Shown here: piece by piece, positions 60,523-64,000 of the stretch
Position numbering within the stretch: the first letter of the stretch is position 1
Layout: every line of letters starts with the position of its first letter
Assembly: GCA_964433755.1 (NCBI GenBank)
Contig: CAYSSR010000001.1
Span: forward strand, 372,001-436,000
DNA length: 64,000 nt
Origin: JAUVXJ01 sp964433755
GTDB lineage: Bacteria > Chloroflexota > Anaerolineae > UBA7937 > B3-Chlor
Reading direction: 5' to 3'
Made by a program: the position numbers and the translations under genes
The notes under the pieces: model-generated
What the model was told of the DNA's origin: nothing
Databases searched by the model: none
What the model saw: only the letters and a program-made list of their open reading frames with translations

Positions 60523-61317
60523 TCAGCCCTGCGAATGCTCAGTGGACGCTGCTCCACGGACGACGTCCCAAGTTCTTAGCTTCTCCGCGAACTCGTAGTC
60601 GGTCATGTCCAGTTGTATGGGGGTGATGGACACACACTTCGACGCCAGCGCCCAGATGTCGGTGCCCTCGTCGTCGGCGTGGCCGGTCGGCCTTTCTCCG
60701 CCGATCCAGTAGTAGTCCCGTCCACGAGGGTCCTTTCGTTTGATGAGCTCGTCCCGGTACAGTCTTCTTCCGAGACGAGTGATCTCCACACCGGCGATCT
60801 CTCGCTGGGGCACATTGGGCACGTTCACGTTCAGGAGGACGTTCCTGGGGAGGCCGCGCGACAGGACCTCTTGGGCTAGGCTGGCCACGAACTGTGCGGC
60901 GTAGGAGAAGTCTCCGCCCTCATAGGTGTCCAGGGAGGCAGCGATGGAGGGGATGCCAGAGATGGTAGCTTCGAAGGCCGCGGCCAGTGTCCCGGAGTAG
61001 GTGATGTCGTGGCCCACGTTGCCACCCAGGTTGATACCCGAGATGACCAGATCGGGCATCGTGCTGAGGAACCCCAACACCGCCAGAGCTATGCAGTCAG
61101 ACGGAGCGCCGGTGCTAGTGTAGGCCGGGGAACCATCGGCGAGGGCGGTCTCCTGGATGCGGAGAGGCTTGTGCATGGTCTTGGCATGACCTGAGGCGCT
61201 CCGTTGCCGATCAGGGACGATAACCGTCACCTCCCCGACGGCAGTGAGTGCTTGCTTGAGGGGAAGCAACCCCGGCCCGTTGATGCCATCGTCGTTGCTG
61301 ACCAGGATTCCGCTCAT
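60523..61317 (-). CDS. surE: 5'/3'-nucleotidase SurE
   Basis: 264 residues. ILVSNDDGINGPGL at the N-terminus holds the metal-binding Asp-Asp pair. PDRQRSASGHA, STGAPSDCIALAV, ISGINLGGNVGHDITYSGTLAAAFEA (its first and last residues) and LLNVNVPN are SurE signatures. Known: it dephosphorylates nucleoside monophosphates and short polyphosphate. Its start overlaps the stop of the PBP gene by 4 bp, so it is translationally coupled to it. Cytoplasmic. Confidence 0.96.
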   Translation of the reverse strand: MSGILVSNDDGINGPGLLPLKQALTAVGEVTVIVPDRQRSASGHAKTMHKPLRIQETALADGSPAYTSTGAPSDCIALAVLGFLSTMPDLVISGINLGGNVGHDITYSGTLAAAFEATISGIPSIAASLDTYEGGDFSYAAQFVASLAQEVLSRGLPRNVLLNVNVPNVPQREIAGVEITRLGRRLYRDELIKRKDPRGRDYYWIGGERPTGHADDEGTDIWALASKCVSITPIQLDMTDYEFAEKLRTWDVVRGAASTEHSQG

Positions 61318-64000
61318 GCCGGTCCAAGGATTTCCTCGTCCCGACGGACGAGGGCCCAGGTGTATGCCGGCCGCACGCCAAGACCGGCCTCTGTGGTATC
61401 CTCTTCTTCCTCCTCTTCCTGCTTGTGGATGACGTAGATCATGATCTCTTCGCTCTCGGTGCGGTTCCCCGCGGCGTCTACCGCCTCTACACGAATGATG
61501 TGAGGTACGGTGATGCTGTTGGTCACCTCGAGAACGGGATCTTCGGCATCCGCGAACTCCGCTGGGAACTCCTCAATGGGAACCTCCTCCTCAAGCAGTT
61601 TGCGGAGGTCGGCGTCTTGCTCCACCGTCTTGGTCATGACGATGGTCCAACGCTGGTTGTAGGGACTGACCGTGTCGTAGGTCAGCAGTTCATCGTCGAA
61701 GAAGAACTCGACCCTGTCCATGGAGAAGTTGTCAACCGCCTGGGCTTGGATGCTGACCCACTCATCCTCTTCCATCACGTAGAGTTGCTCGGTGATGGGG
61801 TACGTGATCTCGATGGTGGGCGCTTCGTTGTCCACGGTGACCTGGATGGTGGACTGCTGATAGTGGTTGCTCCAGTCCACGACCGAGAGTTGCAGGGTGT
61901 ACAGTCCATCTAGATCTCTAACGTCCCAGGTTTCCAACAACCCATTGTCCACGGTGTTGTAGTGATCGCCACCTATCTGTGTCCAAGAGGATGGGTTGAG
62001 TCCGGGTCCGAACTGAAGACGATACAGTTGCACGTTGCCACCTCGGGCGTTGCCCTTGATCTGGACAATCCCGTGTATGTAGTCATAGGGCTGCGGATTG
62101 GCAATCGCCACGTCTCCCGTGACCGGGCTGGGACCATGCACGTCACAGTACGCTGTGGGCGGTTGAGGTACGTTGTTCTCACGGACCCAGTCCGCAGCCT
62201 CGGTTGGGTAGATCTCGAATACCTTTTCCACAACCTCGTCCAATGGACAGTAGACGGTGGCCAGCTTGCCCGAACTACGGCAGATCTGGAAGGCCTGGTG
62301 GATATTGTCTTCCTCTGTAGGCACCGTGCCCGGGAGGAAGACTTCCCTGACGGTGGAGGGGCTGTGTTCTGTGGGCAGCAGGCCCGACGTCGCGTCCACA
62401 ACGGCCCACTCCAGGCCGGGGGGCTCCACGAATGGCATGGTGGGCTCCCCCTCCAGCGCGGCCAGCATAAAATCGTGCCAGATAGGCCCACCTCCCAGGG
62501 AGCCTGGGACGTGCTCCATGGGATCGTTGTTGCTGTTCCCCACCCAGACGCCAGTAACGAGCTGCGGCGTGAAGCCCACTGTCCACGAATCCCGGTAGTC
62601 GGTGGTGGTGCCGGTCTTGGCTGCCACCGGTCTGTCATTGCCCAGCCATAGCGAACTGCGAGATCCGAAGGAGGGGGTCCGGGCGACGTTGTCCGAGAGC
62701 ATGTGGGTTATGATGTACGCGACCTGGGGACTGAGGATCTCCCGCTGTTCGGGGCTCTGGTATTCCTCCAGCACGTTTCCGTTGGCGTCCTCGACGCGCA
62801 GAATGGCCACCGGGTCCAGTTCTCGATAGCCAGGCCGCAGCTCGTCCTCGGAAACGGGCTGGCCGGTCATGTAACCGCCATTGGCGAGCACGCTGAAGGC
62901 GTAGGTCATGTCCACCAGTCTCACCTCGCCGCCACCCAGGGTGAGACTCAGCCCGTAGTAGTCACGTGTCAGGGTGTTGATCCCCATCCGGTGGGCAAGG
63001 TCTATGACGTTCCTGACACCAACCCAGCTCATGACCTTCACCGCAGCTACGTTGATGGAACGGGCCAGCGCCTGTCTCAGACGGAGCGGCCCGTGGAACT
63101 CGCGGTCGTAGTTCTCTGGCGTGTAGGGGTTGGAGTAATCGGGGTCAGGGAAGGTGGTGCGGACGTCCATGACCATGGTGGCCGCTGTATAGCCCTGCTG
63201 GAGCGCCTCGGTGTAGGTGAACATCTTGAAGGACGAGCCTGGCTGCCGCTCCGCCAGGGCCACGTTGACCTGCCCGTCTATCTCTCTATCGAAGTAGTCC
63301 AGGCTGCCCATCATGACCAGGATCTCTCCAGTGGCGGGCTTCAAGGACACCATGGCAGCATTGCTGGCGTTGCGATCGTCAGCCTGGAGCTCAGCGATGT
63401 GTTCGCGGGCAATGTCCTCGGCGGTGTGCTGCAAGTCCAGGTCGAGGGTGGTGTAGACCTTGAGACCGCCTTGATAGAGCAGGTCGGAGCCATACCGCTC
63501 CTCGAGGATCTGCCGCACGTACATTACGAAGTGGGGCGCTTCGATATCGTAGCGCACCGGTGCGTAGTGCAGCTCCTCGGCCTTGGCAGCCACGATCTCC
63601 TCTTGCGTGATGTAGCCCTCGCGGAACATGGCGTCCAGCACGAGGTGCTGGCGTATCCTGGCCTCCTCAGGGTTAGTGAGGGGGGAGTGTGTGGCCGGGG
63701 CGTTGGGGAGTACCGCCAACATGGCGCACTCGGCCAGACTCAGGTCCTGCACGTGCTTGCCGAAGTAGTTCTGGGCGGCAGCTTCCACCCCGTAGGCCAT
63801 GTTCCCGTAGAAGACGGTGTTGAGATACCATTCCAGGATCTGGTCCTTGCTGTAGCGTCGCGTGATCTCAATGGCCAGGATGGCTTCCTTGATCTTGCGG
63901 GAGAAATCGCGCTGCGTTCTCTCCTCTACAGGTATGATCACGTTCTTCACCAGTAGCGTGGTGATGGAGCTCCCGCCCTGGAATCCCTGACCCGTGATGT
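61314..64000 (-). CDS. Class A penicillin-binding protein (5' end outside window)
   Basis: The frame is open to the window edge (895 codons), so the N-terminus is missing. GGSSITTLLVKN and TVFYGNMAYGVEAAAQ belong to the GT51 transglycosylase domain; its catalytic Glu region lies outside. The transpeptidase has SSFK (SxxK), SIN and KTGTTTDYRDSWTVGF (KTG). Both domains are thus recognisable as PBP1A-like. After about residue 620 from the edge, an extra C-terminal region of about 270 residues holds Ig/cadherin-like strands (NEAPTIEITYP, VEFFFDDEL) and ends in an acidic run EEEEEEDTTEAG. Known: such PBPs polymerise and cross-link peptidoglycan outside the membrane. It is coupled to surE downstream. 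Confidence 0.95.
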   Translation of the reverse strand, partial: ITGQGFQGGSSITTLLVKNVIIPVEERTQRDFSRKIKEAILAIEITRRYSKDQILEWYLNTVFYGNMAYGVEAAAQNYFGKHVQDLSLAECAMLAVLPNAPATHSPLTNPEEARIRQHLVLDAMFREGYITQEEIVAAKAEELHYAPVRYDIEAPHFVMYVRQILEERYGSDLLYQGGLKVYTTLDLDLQHTAEDIAREHIAELQADDRNASNAAMVSLKPATGEILVMMGSLDYFDREIDGQVNVALAERQPGSSFKMFTYTEALQQGYTAATMVMDVRTTFPDPDYSNPYTPENYDREFHGPLRLRQALARSINVAAVKVMSWVGVRNVIDLAHRMGINTLTRDYYGLSLTLGGGEVRLVDMTYAFSVLANGGYMTGQPVSEDELRPGYRELDPVAILRVEDANGNVLEEYQSPEQREILSPQVAYIITHMLSDNVARTPSFGSRSSLWLGNDRPVAAKTGTTTDYRDSWTVGFTPQLVTGVWVGNSNNDPMEHVPGSLGGGPIWHDFMLAALEGEPTMPFVEPPGLEWAVVDATSGLLPTEHSPSTVREVFLPGTVPTEEDNIHQAFQICRSSGKLATVYCPLDEVVEKVFEIYPTEAADWVRENNVPQPPTAYCDVHGPSPVTGDVAIANPQPYDYIHGIVQIKGNARGGNVQLYRLQFGPGLNPSSWTQIGGDHYNTVDNGLLETWDVRDLDGLYTLQLSVVDWSNHYQQSTIQVTVDNEAPTIEITYPITEQLYVMEEDEWVSIQAQAVDNFSMDRVEFFFDDELLTYDTVSPYNQRWTIVMTKTVEQDADLRKLLEEEVPIEEFPAEFADAEDPVLEVTNSITVPHIIRVEAVDAAGNRTESEEIMIYVIHKQEEEEEEDTTEAGLGVRPAYTWALVRRDEEILGPA

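Noticed and set aside
62703..63956. 417-codon open frame on the plus strand
   Set aside because: Antisense to the penicillin-binding protein, whose SxxK, SxN and KTG motifs are in the minus frame.

Overview
The window is GC-rich, gene-dense bacterial DNA. It reads like a chromosomal segment of a Chloroflexota bacterium, probably Anaerolineae-like. This is inferred from the gene style: giant secreted RHS/DUF11/LamG proteins with Thr-Pro linkers, dolichol-type glycosyltransferases with long extracytoplasmic tails, GHL10 enzymes, dispersed TTCGATACGG palindromes, and sigma-70 promoters that often carry an extended -10. No phage, insertion sequence, CRISPR array or origin was seen. Genes at both edges are cut by the window.

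Layout. 1-2905 (minus): a peptidoglycan-recognition/GHL10 secreted enzyme, cut at the left edge, downstream of a transaldolase-like aldolase. 2906-3614: a palindrome-rich spacer ending in a strong promoter. 3615-16012 (plus): a polymorphic-toxin locus, made of a 3356-residue secreted RHS protein, a membrane protein placed like an immunity gene, a displaced second RHS tip sharing a 144-bp, 97% identical junction with the first, and a second membrane protein. 16564-21642 (plus): a tightly overlapping polysaccharide operon (GT2, epimerase, DegT aminotransferase, methyltransferase, Wzy/ligase). 21679-26342 (minus): a HEAT-like protein, a small membrane protein, an M28 peptidase, tRNA-Ser(CGA), tadA and mnmE. 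26510-30228 (plus): tRNA-Trp, an HNH nuclease, an ArsR regulator, a primary-type sigma factor and a second GHL10 enzyme. 30238-42366 (minus): dihydroorotase, a second polysaccharide cluster (phosphoglycosyl transferase, three GT4, a ChlI-like AAA protein, galE), a lipoprotein and a GH2 beta-mannosidase. 42880-44457 (plus): a Cys-rich orphan and a PflA-like radical SAM enzyme. 44557-45394 (minus): a zinc-ribbon protein and rplI. 45625-58488 (plus): two GT39-like membrane proteins, a membrane-fused spermidine-synthase-like protein, a GAF-PAS class III cyclase and a PTPS/YfhO-like membrane protein. 58543-64000 (minus): ilvE, a nitroreductase, surE and a class A penicillin-binding protein cut at the right edge.

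Taken together, much of the window is devoted to the cell surface: two gene sets build and polymerise glycans, three large membrane proteins probably handle lipid-linked sugars, and several secreted enzymes act on wall or glycans. The most unusual part is the RHS locus with its spare tip. Second is a beta-sandwich module found seven times in the C-termini of three membrane proteins.
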